Positions 28,252 to 37,657 are shown, counted from the stretch's first letter. The stretch: DNA of 64,000 nucleotides from Herbaspirillum sp. CF444 (GCF_000282135.1 NZ_AKJW01000070.1:30491-94490), one strand, 5' to 3'. Notes: generated by a model from the letters alone, not told the origin. Numbers and translations: made by a program.

Positions 28252-28339
28252 ACTAGCGAAAATGCACCATTATCGATAGTCAGCAATGGCATATTTTTCG
28301 CGAGCCTAAATTGTTCAACGGCTGCTACTGGCCGGTTGC
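28252..28339. repeat. Copy 2 of the 85-bp dispersed repeat
   Basis: Ungapped counterpart of 22143-22230, with CCATTATCGATAGTCAGCAA at 28267-28286. The inverted repeat ACTATCGA/TCGATAGT of copy 1 has one change here. A palindromic-repeat copy again follows directly, so the two elements appear to travel or decay together. Confidence 0.75.
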
Positions 28340-28552
28340 GGACCTCGGCCCTAAGTTTGTCGCGCAACTTTATCAGGAACAGCCCCGTATTCGCATTAAG
28401 AACTGGAAAATTCCGCTTCGCAATTCGCAATTGAGCCTCATGTAATAAGCCTTTGCGGCGGGCTATAAATCCTTATTGCGAAGCAGAAAATGACCTGAGC
28501 TATTGATTTTTATGATTTCTACGTCCGACTTGTAATCAGGCGCTCCAGACGG

Positions 28553-28584
28553 CAAAACGCCCGCAATACGCGGGCGTTTCTCTT
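28553..28584 (+). terminator. Hairpin with T-rich tail (terminator-like)
   Basis: ACGCCCGC and GCGGGCGT pair around AATAC, preceded by AAA and followed by TTTCTCTT. It lies about 460 bases after the ABC transporter, with no gene directly in front of it, and may be the leftover terminator of a lost gene. Confidence 0.65.
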
Positions 28585-28770
28585 GCAGGTCGGATGGGCG
28601 TCGATTTTGACGTACCCAAGAGACGCGCCTAACGCATCTGCACAAGAAAATTAAAAAGGTGAGACGGCCGGTCAAGTAGTCGTGGAATTGTGTGCCACGC
28701 TTGCAAAACAATCTCGAAAACTAGAATCGTTCGGGCGGCCTCTCCGGGCCGCTTCTTAATAGGAGTAGTC

Positions 28771-29037
28771 ATGAGCTACGTTGTGGTGTCCAAAACTACC
28801 CGGGATGTACCAATTATCCGGCCGGTACCATCAGAAGAAATATTGAGGAAGGCGCTGCGAATGTATAGTAAGAAAGATGTCGTTGTCTCATCATGTAGTG
28901 GAAATGATGATAAGAAAATTTTGCATTTCACAGGGACGGTTCTTACCCATCTACTTGAACGCGATCTTTGGACGCATGAGCGTCCATCGCAGCGCGGGTA
29001 CCGTTGGGATTTCGAATGGCACCTCGACGATAAGTGA
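28771..29037 (+). CDS. Hypothetical protein, 88 residues
   Basis: A short frame starting at the ATG at 28771, preceded by AGGAGT at good spacing. It encodes a soluble-looking protein, MSYVVVSKTTRDVPIIRPVP, ending in an aromatic-rich, charged tail (RGYRWDFEWHLDDK). No signal peptide or membrane segment is visible and I recognise no family. A GC hairpin (GCGGCC/GGCCGC, 28733-28752) lies just before the ribosome-binding site. Codon use is less GC-rich than in neighbouring core genes. Confidence 0.55.
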   Translation: MSYVVVSKTTRDVPIIRPVPSEEILRKALRMYSKKDVVVSSCSGNDDKKILHFTGTVLTHLLERDLWTHERPSQRGYRWDFEWHLDDK

Positions 29038-29202
29038 ATATGCGCAATCAGTGATCCTTGCCTGGCCTGTCTTTGTGGCTTGCCGCGCATGCTCTTTGGC
29101 TCACAATCCGCTGTCGCTTGAGTCAAATTACAGCTTTTTTTCAGCATTTCCAGGGGGGCCATGCAGTTACCGGACATAGCGTTAATTCGAATCCCCCGAT
29201 AG

Positions 29203-29233
29203 AAAAGCCCGCATCGAGCGGGCTTTTTGTTTC
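29203..29233 (+). terminator. Intrinsic terminator
   Basis: AAAAGCCCGC, loop ATCGA, GCGGGCTTTTTG. It lies 166 bases after the 88-residue ORF and could also serve as a terminator for the convergent minus-strand gene ending at 29271. Confidence 0.8.
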
Positions 29234-29240
29234 TTACTAA

Positions 29241-29266
29241 TGTCCGTTAATGGCCGGTTGCGGACA
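29241..29266. repeat. Best-preserved copy of the short palindromic repeat
   Basis: TGTCCG (29241-29246) and CGGACA (29261-29266) form a perfect 6-bp stem around the conserved core TGGCCGGTTG. Other copies are at 20377, 22211, 28189, 28321, 29808, 30565, 30838, 32421, 35754 and 38693, all in the same orientation and all between genes. Confidence 0.8.
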
Positions 29267-29270
29267 ACTG

Positions 29271-29774
29271 TCAAGGATTGCCGAGCGGACGCATTTCTCG
29301 TCCGGTAGGATCGAGTTCAAGAACGGATTCATGCAGTCCCGAAATTTGTTTCCCGAACGGACGTCCGTCTTTATCCGTTTCAAAAAGCCCCCATGAGATA
29401 TTTTCGATGGAATTCGGATAACTGGTCGGTCCTTCTAACAGATAACTAATTGTGAAAAGCATCTGAGCTTGTAAGCAGCGGGCCATGTGAGTCAAATCGT
29501 TATCTGTCACGCCTTTCTCCCGGCATGCCGACAGTATTTCGCCGAGACCGGAATAAGGCGCTAACGGTATTTTTCGACTGTGCGAAATTGCGTGTTCAAT
29601 CCAACGGCTATCGCCTTCCAGTGGAATACTGTCCCATGCATTTTTCAGAAATAGAAATCTCAAAAATTGTGGAATGCCTTCTTCAATTTGAGATTTAGCC
29701 CAGGACTCTGGGGAGTCTGCCCCAACTTCTGAAAATAACTCAATAAGTTCTTCTTTGGATGTAGGTACGCCCAT
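29271..29774 (-). CDS. Hypothetical protein, 167 residues
   Basis: The 167-residue product begins MGVPTSKEELIELFSEVGAD and is soluble and rather acidic, with no signal peptide. The alternating helices and central CREKGVTDNDLTHMARCLQAQMLF segment suggest an alpha-helical fold. I recognise no family. GAAGGTA precedes the ATG. Low GC content and flanking palindromic repeats suggest acquired DNA; an immunity-type role is only a guess. Confidence 0.65.
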   Translation of the reverse strand: MGVPTSKEELIELFSEVGADSPESWAKSQIEEGIPQFLRFLFLKNAWDSIPLEGDSRWIEHAISHSRKIPLAPYSGLGEILSACREKGVTDNDLTHMARCLQAQMLFTISYLLEGPTSYPNSIENISWGLFETDKDGRPFGKQISGLHESVLELDPTGREMRPLGNP

Positions 29775-29807
29775 ATTTACCTTCTATTAAGTTAGGTGCG
29801 CGTAAAC

Positions 29808-29833
29808 GACCGTTTCTGGCCGGTTGCGGACAT
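29808..29833. repeat. Short palindromic repeat copy
   Basis: GACCGTTTCTGGCCGGTTGC followed by GGACAT. It lies just upstream of the minus-strand gene that starts at 29774. Confidence 0.7.
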
Positions 29834-29967
29834 GGTCTATAGCTCGCCGGTCTGATAGTAAGCACGAAAAATCGATGCCTCAGCCACTTTGAGCCATCAG
29901 TAAAAGATATCGAGAGTACCGAAATCTAACTTCGCCCGTTTCGTATGGAATTTCTGAAATATGTTCG

Positions 29968-30534
29968 TCAATGGAAAACAATAGCCCCATTGTCCGCACA
30001 CATAGAAAAAGCTTTTTGCCAGTTTTCATACGATTCTCGAAAATCATCTTCCGCATGTTGCCTTGCTTGATTGGCGTAGAGGGCGAAGTCTTTGTAAATT
30101 TTCTTACAGACAACAGGACCAATTACTCCCTCAGCATCAGAAAAATTGATGAGTTCCCAAAATGGTCCCTTCTTTAGCTTCCATACGGTCGTATCGTAGC
30201 GAAGTTCTGTTTTCCCGTTAAATATATAAGAGCTCTGCCTGTAGCCTGCCAGTTTTGCCAATTCATTGCGCCAATGGTTGTACCCTGAGTAAGTACCTGC
30301 CCGAAATTCGAAATGTGATTTAAATGCATAAACTTTGCCATCTTCCAATCCTTGAAAACGCTCTGGAAAGTCGCTCGGAAATAATATTATTTGATTCTGC
30401 GCAACGGGAATACCATCAGAAGTTAGTACGGGAGACTTAACGATTGTTAGATTTTCATAAGCGGAGATATCTAATCCCGCCTGTGCAGATGCTGTGGCCA
30501 GCGAAAAAATTAAAAATATGAATATGATTTTCAT
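29968..30534 (-). CDS. Hypothetical secreted protein, 188 residues
   Basis: The 188-residue product has a clear signal peptide (MKIIFIFLIFSLATASAQA, residues 1-19), so it is probably periplasmic. The mature part is rich in aromatic residues (FRAGTYSGYNHWRNELAKLAGY) and has two cysteines (VVCKKIY and FSMCADN) that could form a disulfide. No family is recognised. AT-rich codon use fits an acquired gene. It is separated from its neighbours by palindromic-repeat copies. Confidence 0.65.
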   Translation of the reverse strand: MKIIFIFLIFSLATASAQAGLDISAYENLTIVKSPVLTSDGIPVAQNQIILFPSDFPERFQGLEDGKVYAFKSHFEFRAGTYSGYNHWRNELAKLAGYRQSSYIFNGKTELRYDTTVWKLKKGPFWELINFSDAEGVIGPVVCKKIYKDFALYANQARQHAEDDFRESYENWQKAFSMCADNGAIVFH

Positions 30535-30564
30535 GGTTGTACGAATAAAAGTTTCGTCGCATTG

Positions 30565-30587
30565 TTAGTTTCTGGCCGGAAGAAGCC
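30565..30587. repeat. Degenerate short palindromic repeat copy
   Basis: GTTAGTTTCTGGCCGGAAGA keeps the TTTCTGGCCG half but has lost the GCGGACA arm. It lies between the 188- and 69-residue ORFs. Confidence 0.55.
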
Positions 30588-30595
30588 TTTCATTC

Positions 30596-30805
30596 TCAGA
30601 TAAGTTTTTCAATGTCATCTTTGAGTGAATCAGAAGCTTGCACCACGTCTTGCCAGATACAGTGATTTGAAACTAGGTCTTTTGCTTCTCCCAAACTCAT
30701 TTGATAGCGTTCTCTAATCATTTTTATCGTGTCAACAATCGTAAGTCCGCGAATATGTGCATCGCGGATGGCAGCATCCTTTTCTGAAGGAAAAGATGAT
30801 TTCAT
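30596..30805 (-). CDS. Small protein resembling the ribosomal L7/L12 C-terminal domain
   Basis: The 69-residue protein contains DTIKMIRERYQMSLGEAKDL, which parallels the 'IKxVRExTGLGLKEAKDLV' helix-loop-helix of the bL12 C-terminal domain. Short stand-alone proteins with this fold occur in many bacteria without a known role. GAAGG-type sequence lies near the start. Flanking repeats at 30565 and 30838 isolate it from its neighbours. Confidence 0.6.
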   Translation of the reverse strand: MKSSFPSEKDAAIRDAHIRGLTIVDTIKMIRERYQMSLGEAKDLVSNHCIWQDVVQASDSLKDDIEKLI

Positions 30806-30837
30806 ATAAACGGCTGTAAGAAAAATTGCTCTAACGA

Positions 30838-30859
30838 ATGACCGCTGCTGGCCGGTCTC
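30838..30859. repeat. Short palindromic repeat copy
   Basis: ATGACCGCTGCTGGCCGGTC; the right arm is lost. It lies between the L12-like ORF and the MATE gene. Confidence 0.55.
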
Positions 30860-30910
30860 TTATCGTAGAAGCCTTGCTTTCAATTGTAGGTGTTCAAAAG
30901 AAGTCAAGAA

Positions 30911-32293
30911 CTATACGCCTGGATTCACGGCTAATAAATCAACTTTGAAGCGCCTCAACAAAAGCACACTCGTTGCTGCAAAGCTAAGGCACAAACCGAA
31001 CCAGATTCCGTTGCCGCGCAATCCAAAACCATAACTGCATAGAATCATGGCTGGAATACCGACGACCCAGTAACCGATAAATGTATTTTTTAGTCCGCCC
31101 TTCGTATTACCAAGTCCGCGTAAAAGACCGATGAAGATATTTTGCGTTCCCTTGAAAAACTGATGGGCAATAGCAAACCATAGCAGTACTGTCGCTTCCG
31201 CAAAAACAGCCGGATCATGCTGTGCGCCGAGAAAAGGAGACAGGACTATCTTCGGCATAGTCACGTAAAGAAGTCCAATCAGAGACATGGTTGAAAAACT
31301 AATCGTGAGAGTTCGACGGGCGACTCCACTGATTTCATCATAACGACGATGAGCTAGCATCCTGCTGACCAAAATCGATGCACCGTGCGAAAGTCCAATA
31401 TTAAACTGATAGGCTATGTAGGCAAGTTGATTGACAACGTTCGAAGCTGCCAATGCCACAGGCCCAAACGTGCCCATCAATAAGGACGCCACAGAGGTAA
31501 GCGCCGCCTCCGAGCCGTAAGTAAGGGCAATGGGCGCCCCCATTCGGGCGATGCGGCCGACAGTCGCCGACTGCGCTCGCCAGCCGTCGAGTACAAGAAG
31601 TACGCTCATTTGCGGATCGCGCCGGACCGTACGCAGATACGTCAAGAATGTCCAGAACTGGACAAGTGTAGTAGACAAGCCAATGCCCGTCAGTCCTAGC
31701 CGCGGCATACCTGCCCACCCATAGATAAACATGGCATTGAGCAGTGCATTGATACCAATTGAAATCATGGCGACACTCAGCAGTGATCCTGCGCGCCTTA
31801 GCCCGACCGCAAATTGACGTAATACGTTGAGCCACAGCATGGGGAATAGGCCCGGGGCGAGCGCAAACATCACGGGACGGGCAAGGTCGACTATCGCTGG
31901 GTCCTGCCCAAACCAGGGAAGGAAGAAAGCGATGGTAAAAAGCAGCACTCCCCCAATGACAGCGCCAAGTGTCGCAATCAACATTGCTGCCCGCAACAAG
32001 TCTGCTATCTCATGCCGTGCCTGGCTATCTAGTTCACTAGTCCCGGTACGTCGTTCACCATGACCGACCGCGCTCGCGACAAGATTGCCTACTCCGGTCA
32101 CCATGCCTATGCACATGGTACGCAACTGGTTGAAAAGTAGGATAGCCAGCCCTCCCGCTGCAACAGCCTTCACACTGAGTAGGCCCATCATCATGAGATC
32201 GATGCTTGTGAGGGCGATCTGAGCAAGCTGAAGACCTGCAATGGGAGCGGCTAGTAGCAGGATCTCCATGTGCGAGCGAAACGATTGCTTCAT
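30911..32293 (-). CDS. MATE-family multidrug/toxin efflux protein
   Basis: The 460-residue, roughly 12-helix inner membrane exporter is of the NorM type. Typical segments are EILLLAAPIAGLQLAQIALTSIDLMMMG, GMVTGVGNLVASAVGHG, LNVLRQFAVGLRRAGSLLSV and the second-half repeat with VASLLMGTFGPVALAASNVVNQLAY. It would use a cation gradient to expel cationic or aromatic drugs. It is transcribed alone, with an AT-richer upstream region containing a palindromic repeat. Confidence 0.9.
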   Translation of the reverse strand: MKQSFRSHMEILLLAAPIAGLQLAQIALTSIDLMMMGLLSVKAVAAGGLAILLFNQLRTMCIGMVTGVGNLVASAVGHGERRTGTSELDSQARHEIADLLRAAMLIATLGAVIGGVLLFTIAFFLPWFGQDPAIVDLARPVMFALAPGLFPMLWLNVLRQFAVGLRRAGSLLSVAMISIGINALLNAMFIYGWAGMPRLGLTGIGLSTTLVQFWTFLTYLRTVRRDPQMSVLLVLDGWRAQSATVGRIARMGAPIALTYGSEAALTSVASLLMGTFGPVALAASNVVNQLAYIAYQFNIGLSHGASILVSRMLAHRRYDEISGVARRTLTISFSTMSLIGLLYVTMPKIVLSPFLGAQHDPAVFAEATVLLWFAIAHQFFKGTQNIFIGLLRGLGNTKGGLKNTFIGYWVVGIPAMILCSYGFGLRGNGIWFGLCLSFAATSVLLLRRFKVDLLAVNPGV

Positions 32294-32420
32294 TTAACGG
32301 GCTTTCTCTTGCCATGGGCCCTCAAAGATTACGAACGTTGGCAAGCGTTAGAAGATTCACTTAAGAGAATTGAGGAGATCTTTTGATTTATATTTTTCGG
32401 TGGACCTTGATGTTTGAACT

Positions 32421-32447
32421 TCCGCTTCTGGCCGATTGCAGACATTC
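32421..32447. repeat. Short palindromic repeat copy
   Basis: TCCGCTTCTGGCCGATTGCA followed by GACATTC. It lies between the MATE gene's upstream region and the 3' end of the LysR gene. Confidence 0.7.
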
Positions 32448-32472
32448 GATATTCAAAATATAAGCCGGGCAT

Positions 32473-33369
32473 TTATCGACCGTCATATCGCAATGCATTC
32501 GCCAGCAATGTGAATGCGGGTGATGGTTGGCGACGACTGGGGTAATACAGGTGATACCCCGTAAATGTCGGCCACCAATCTTCGAGCACTGGCACTAGGT
32601 CTCCTTTCGCGATGGCGTCACTGACCACATCTTCCAATGTGAATGCCAGACCCAGTCCGGCCAGTGCGGCGCTCACCAATTGAGAAACGCCATTCACCAC
32701 GAGCTGGCCGTCCACCCTTACGTTCAGTTCACGCTTGCCTTTTTTCAGTTCCCAGGCATACAAGCCGCCCAAGGTCGGCAAACGCAGATTGATGCACAGA
32801 TGTTCCGTCAACTCCTGGGGCGTCCTGGGCGGTGGTCGTTTGTCGAAGTATAAAGGTGATCCGACAATCGCCATGCGCACGTCAGGTCCGATGCGCACCG
32901 CAATCATGTCTTTGGCAACTTGCTCACCCAGCCGGACCCCCGCATCGTAGCGTTGCTCCACGATATCAACCAGCCGGTTTTCCGAATTGATTTCCACTTT
33001 GATGTCGGGATAGTCCGGCAGCAATTTCGCCAGTTTCGGCATGAGAATGGCATTGGAGGCATGCTCCGAGGCAGTGAGCCGCAATGTTCCCGATGGTTTG
33101 TCGCGCAGTTCGCTGAGCGCTGCCAGTTCATTCTCGACTTCTTCCAAACGTGGAGCGATGGTCAGCATCATGCGCTCGCCGGCCTCGGTAGGGGCAACGC
33201 TTCGCGTGGTGCGGGTCAACAGGCGAATGCCCAGCCGGGCTTCCAGCTCTTTTACCGTCTGGCTCAGCGCCGATTGCGATACGCCGAGTTGCGCGGCAGC
33301 TTTGGTAAAACTGCCTTCCCGCGCAACCGCGATGAACGCCAGCAAATCATTTAAATTTTCGCGCGCCAT
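32473..33369 (-). CDS. LysR-family transcriptional regulator
   Basis: The 298-residue regulator has its HTH at about residues 6-65 (FIAVAREGSFTKAAAQLGVSQSALSQTVKELEARLGI) and an effector-binding domain with VDIVEQRYDAGVRLGEQV. It is divergent from the aldo-keto reductase gene across 147 bases, a typical arrangement for control of the reductase/cupin/SDR unit. Confidence 0.9.
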   Translation of the reverse strand: MARENLNDLLAFIAVAREGSFTKAAAQLGVSQSALSQTVKELEARLGIRLLTRTTRSVAPTEAGERMMLTIAPRLEEVENELAALSELRDKPSGTLRLTASEHASNAILMPKLAKLLPDYPDIKVEINSENRLVDIVEQRYDAGVRLGEQVAKDMIAVRIGPDVRMAIVGSPLYFDKRPPPRTPQELTEHLCINLRLPTLGGLYAWELKKGKRELNVRVDGQLVVNGVSQLVSAALAGLGLAFTLEDVVSDAIAKGDLVPVLEDWWPTFTGYHLYYPSRRQPSPAFTLLANALRYDGR

Positions 33370-33462
33370 TTAATAAGTACTGCTTATAGGTTTATCCCGA
33401 TTATAGCTACTAATCAAATGACTCTGTATTGACTACAGTGTAGCTGTCATTGAAAACCATAG

Positions 33463-34368
<906 letters not shown>

Positions 34369-34477
34369 CGTCCGTCGCTGGTGTAAATGCATGCGGCTTG
34401 TCCTAGTCACTCAAGGAATCGTCACTTGCATCATCTTGCTTGGCCCTTCGTCAACAAAATTCCGATTTGAAAGATTC

Positions 34478-34894
34478 ATGATGAAAATTACACGCAATGG
34501 TTCCAAGCCATCCACCAATGGTCCGGCCCGGTTTTTCACCGGCGCAGTTCGCATCGACAGTTTTTTCCAGGCCGAAGAACCAGGACGCAGCGGCGGTGCC
34601 ATCGTGACGTTCGAACCCGGCGCGCGTACTGTGTGGCATACCCATCCGCTTGGCCAAACATTGATTGTCACCAACGGCGTTGGCTGGACACAGTGTGAAG
34701 GCGGTCCGCGTACGGAAATCCGTGCCGGCGATGTGCTCTGGTGTCCTTGCCGGAAGCGTCATTGGCATGGCGCCACCGATACCACTTCCATGACGCATGT
34801 CGCCATCACCGAAATGCAGGATGGCAAAAACGTCGAATGGATGGAGCCGGTCACCGATGAACAGTACCTCGCGGGTCCGGTGGTGAAAGACTGA
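34478..34894 (+). CDS. Cupin-domain protein
   Basis: The 138-residue single-domain cupin has metal ligands visible as His-x-His in [10 protein letters not shown] and a later His in RHWHGAT, with the cupin turn [22 protein letters not shown]. It resembles cupins fused or linked to carboxymuconolactone decarboxylases and (R)-mandelonitrile-lyase-like proteins. It lies between an aldo-keto reductase and an SDR on the same strand. Two adjacent ATGs (34478 and 34481) are possible starts. Confidence 0.85.
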   Translation: MMKITRNGSKPSTNGPARFFTGAVRIDSFFQAEEPGRSGGAIVTFEPGARTVWHTHPLGQTLIVTNGVGWTQCEGGPRTEIRAGDVLWCPCRKRHWHGATDTTSMTHVAITEMQDGKNVEWMEPVTDEQYLAGPVVKD

Positions 34895-34919
34895 ATAGCC
34901 AGACAGAAAAGGAAATGCC

Positions 34920-35747
34920 ATGAAAGAAGTTATTGTCGTTATCGGATCGGGATCGATCGGTCAGGCAATCGCACGCCGGGTCAGTGCAGGAAAGCACGTC
35001 GTTCTCGCCGACTTGCGCGAGGACAATGCCAAGGCTGCGGCAAAGACGCTCAGCGAAGCCGGATTTGAGGTGAGCGTTGCCGTCGTCGATATCACGTCGC
35101 GCGATTCAGTGCATGCGTTGGTCGAAACCGCCACGTCTTTTGGCGCTGTCACCGGTTTGATTCACGCTGCAGGCGTTTCTCCCTCGCAGGCGCCGCCTGA
35201 CATCATCCTGAAGATTGACCTGTACGGAACCGCGCTGGTGCTGGAAGAGTTCGGCGGCATCATTGCCCGTGGCGGTGCAGGTGTGGTGATCGCATCGCAA
35301 TCGGGGCATCGACTTCCGGCATTGTCGCCGGAACAAAACAAGGCTCTCGCGACCACGCCGGCCAGTGAGTTGCTCGCGCTGCCGATGCTGCAATCGGATC
35401 GGGTGACGGATCCGCTCAACGCTTATCAGCTTTCCAAGCGGGGCAACGCGCTGCGCGTCATGGCTGAGGCCGTGCGCTGGGGAAAACGAGGAGCGCGCAT
35501 CAACACGATCAGTCCCGGCATCATCATCACGCCGCTTGCCAAGGATGAGCTGTCCGGTCCGCGCGGCGCCGGTTATCGCCGCATGCTGGAACTGTCTCCT
35601 GCCGGGCGGGCAGGAACTCCCGATGAAGTAGGGAATGTCGGCGCGTTGCTCATGGGGCCGGATGGTGCATTTATCACCGGCAGCGACTTTCTTATGGATG
35701 GCGGTGTCACTGCGGCCTATTGGTATGGAGAGCTTGCTCTGACATGA
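34920..35747 (+). CDS. Short-chain dehydrogenase/reductase
   Basis: The 275-residue SDR has a glycine-rich cofactor motif VIGSGSIGQAIA near residue 8, LADLREDNAK, an HAAGVS motif (NNAG variant), the catalytic Tyr-x3-Lys in YQLSKRG (about 162-166) and the C-terminal GSDFLMDGGVTAA. AAGGAAA precedes the ATG. It is the last gene of the reductase-cupin-SDR run. The substrate is unknown. Confidence 0.88.
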   Translation: MKEVIVVIGSGSIGQAIARRVSAGKHVVLADLREDNAKAAAKTLSEAGFEVSVAVVDITSRDSVHALVETATSFGAVTGLIHAAGVSPSQAPPDIILKIDLYGTALVLEEFGGIIARGGAGVVIASQSGHRLPALSPEQNKALATTPASELLALPMLQSDRVTDPLNAYQLSKRGNALRVMAEAVRWGKRGARINTISPGIIITPLAKDELSGPRGAGYRRMLELSPAGRAGTPDEVGNVGALLMGPDGAFITGSDFLMDGGVTAAYWYGELALT

Positions 35748-36188
35748 GATGGCGTGGCCGGTTGCGGCCCAAGTTCATCAAGCGGCAGCAACACCAAATG
35801 CGGTACGGTATTTATTTGCATCTTGAAAAATACCCGCACAATAACTGTCTCTTTTGCGCAAAAAAAATCAGAAAAATGAGATTGGCGGTCAATAGTGTAA
35901 AAAAATCTCCATTACTATTACGGCGAAAAATGAATCAAATAACCCGGACGAGGGAAACGTGGCCCGCATCAACAAGCAAAAAGACGAACAAGATAGTCAG
36001 GAAATCAGCAAAGGCAACTGTCGATCCGGCCGGCAGCAGTGATGGAGGCACCCTCCATGATCCCCGTCGCAGCAGAAAGATCAAATGAGGATGAGATAGA
36101 ACTCTGCGAATAATTTCAACAGCCGATGCTGTGCCAGTGTCATGAGCAGCAGAAGCAGGGCGCATATAACCTACACAAGAGATTATCT
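35748..36188. other. 441-base intergenic region, repeat remnant and doubtful small ORF
   Basis: A partial palindromic-repeat copy (GTGGCCGGTTGC) is at 35754-35770. A basic 52-codon frame at 35930-36088 (MNQITRTRETWPASTSKKTN...) has no clear ribosome-binding site. A second, 27-codon frame with a GTG start, preceded by GAGGGAAAC, overlaps it. Neither is convincing. The region supplies the promoter for the outer membrane protein gene. Confidence 0.4.
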
Positions 36189-36950
36189 ATGAAACGTCAA
36201 TCTTTCTTCCTGTTTGCATTACTTTGTTCACATCTGGCATTCGCGCAAAGTCCGGGGTTTTCCTCGGGAATATACGGTGGTGCGGCATTTGGCGATCAAA
36301 AAATGCGATCGACGTGGAAAGCACAGTCCTTGACGAACAATGCAACACCGACGACATTGGACTCCTCCGCCACCACGGTCATCGATAGCAATTACTCGGT
36401 CTTCAATGGCGTCGTAGGCGTCAACTATGTCGCAGGTTCCTATTTGTTTGGCTTGGAGAGCCAGGGCAAATTTGGAAAAAACACGATCACGATGAGCGGA
36501 ATCCCCGGATGCAAGATCACTTGTCAAGCCACTCCCGGCCCGGCAACCGATAGCTCGACGCTGTCTCTGGGTAACAGCGTCAGCGTGCTGGCGCGACTCG
36601 GGTGGCTGCCGCAACCGGACCTGTTGGTGTACGCCCTGGGCGGTCTCACCCGGCAAAACGTCAATAGCTCCGTGACCTGTCAGCTTGCTGCGCCTGACCC
36701 GATTTGCCAGGTTGCCACAGGAGCGCCCTATCATTCGGACAGCACGTCGGGCTATATGTACGGCTCCGTCATCGGCTTCGGTGCGGAAAAGAAATTCGAC
36801 AAACTGTCATTCCGTCTGGAATACAAATACACCACCCTGAAGACCCTCAACGCGGTCGCCCAATTTAAAGATGCGACGCAAGCGACCTACGCTTACGGCA
36901 ACAAGATCAACCTCTACAATCTGTCACTGGGCATGCTTTATCATTTTTGA
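36189..36950 (+). CDS. Outer membrane beta-barrel protein (Opa/OmpW-like porin family)
   Basis: The 253-residue product has a signal peptide (MKRQSFFLFALLCSHLAFAQ) and alternating beta-strand pattern (SGIYGGAAFGDQKM, GVVGVNYVAGSYLFGLESQG, LARLGWLPQPDLLVYALGGL, KLSFRLEYKYTTL). It ends in phenylalanine (LGMLYHF), the usual outer-membrane assembly signal. A CITC-type loop carries a pair of cysteines (CKITC). The start at 36189 removes an upstream extension that would hide the signal peptide. Its function (pore, adhesin or structural) is not readable. Confidence 0.85.
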   Translation: MKRQSFFLFALLCSHLAFAQSPGFSSGIYGGAAFGDQKMRSTWKAQSLTNNATPTTLDSSATTVIDSNYSVFNGVVGVNYVAGSYLFGLESQGKFGKNTITMSGIPGCKITCQATPGPATDSSTLSLGNSVSVLARLGWLPQPDLLVYALGGLTRQNVNSSVTCQLAAPDPICQVATGAPYHSDSTSGYMYGSVIGFGAEKKFDKLSFRLEYKYTTLKTLNAVAQFKDATQATYAYGNKINLYNLSLGMLYHF

Positions 36951-37423
36951 GCAAGTAGCGGATTACTGAATGCAGAGTTAACGAGACTGCTTGGAAAGAG
37001 GGCTTCAATGATCTCGTTCGAGATAAAGTCTTGATTTGCCCGCTGAATTGCCCCTTTCCATTTGATCCACCTTCCAGCGTCTGGCGAAGGTGGCGACTCG
37101 GTCCCTCATAACCTCATGCTCGCAGCTCCAGATGGAGCTTCTTTAGGTACGACGTCGGCTGCCTGATAGCCGCTGCGGCAGACCTCAATCTTGCGGCAAG
37201 GTTCTCGGATTGGGCCTGGTACCTCAAGTTCGCGAGGTAGAAGATCGAATAAGTCAGTAAGGACATTATGTCCTAGGGCTTTATGTCCAATGTCGATCGC
37301 GGTTTGCTTAACCTAGAATAAGCCGACTTTGATGGAGATGTCATGCAGCGTTTTGAGGTAGTGCTCCTCACGATAGATAGTGTCTAGATAGTGTCAAGTA
37401 ATAACAGCCTGGAAATACTCAAA
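36951..37423. other. 473-base region with a hairpin and a possible minus-strand gene relic
   Basis: A short hairpin AGCTCC/GGAGCT followed by TCTTTA at 37124-37144 could end the outer membrane protein transcript. On the minus strand a frame across about 37108-37390 is open except for one TAG at 37313-37315 (LYREEHYLKTLHDI-like, then IDIGHKALGHNVLTDLFDLL). It has protein-like composition but matches nothing I know; it may be a decayed gene. Confidence 0.35.
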
Positions 37424-37657
37424 ATGGTGGATTGGATCCCTATAGTCTTCGTTACGTTCAAGGTTTTCGTGCTCGGCACGGGAATGTTCTTCGCCGTCAA
37501 GTGGCATTACGATCAAGGGAAGAAGGAGCAGGAGAATCGCGCTGTGCTGCGCGCGGGCAGCCAGGTGGCCGCAGTCTTCGTGCTATCGCTCCTGGGCCTG
37601 GGGCTCGTCACCTTCGTCCTTGCCAGGATGCTCGGTTTGGATTTGACCTTCCCATGA
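37424..37657 (+). CDS. Small membrane protein, 77 residues
   Basis: The ATG at 37424 opens a frame with two hydrophobic helices (IPIVFVTFKVFVLGTGMFFAV and VAAVFVLSLLGLGLVTFVLA) joined by a charged loop HYDQGKKEQENRAVLRAGSQ. No family is recognised. No strong ribosome-binding site is seen, and a GTG at 37391 would add 11 residues. The two-helix hairpin pattern makes coding likely. Confidence 0.55.
   Translation: MVDWIPIVFVTFKVFVLGTGMFFAVKWHYDQGKKEQENRAVLRAGSQVAAVFVLSLLGLGLVTFVLARMLGLDLTFP

Larger units (their letters stand above)
28094..28770. other. 677-base intergenic region with repeats and hairpins
   Basis: No gene is supported. It holds palindromic-repeat copies at 28189-28213 and 28321-28343, copy 2 of the 85-bp repeat (28252-28339) and two GC hairpins (28553-28584 and 28733-28752). 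GC content falls compared with the upstream transporter genes. This marks the left edge of a region of small orphan genes. Confidence 0.65.

Noticed and set aside
29170..29212. TTCGAATCCCCC before a terminator, like a tRNA 3' end
   Set aside because: The T-arm does not pair, no acceptor or anticodon arm can be found upstream and no CCA follows; chance or a remnant too weak to call.
35720..36088. 122-codon frame overlapping the SDR 3' end
   Set aside because: The first part is out of frame with the SDR gene and the rest is AT-rich and basic without a ribosome-binding site; only a very weak 52-codon candidate remains.
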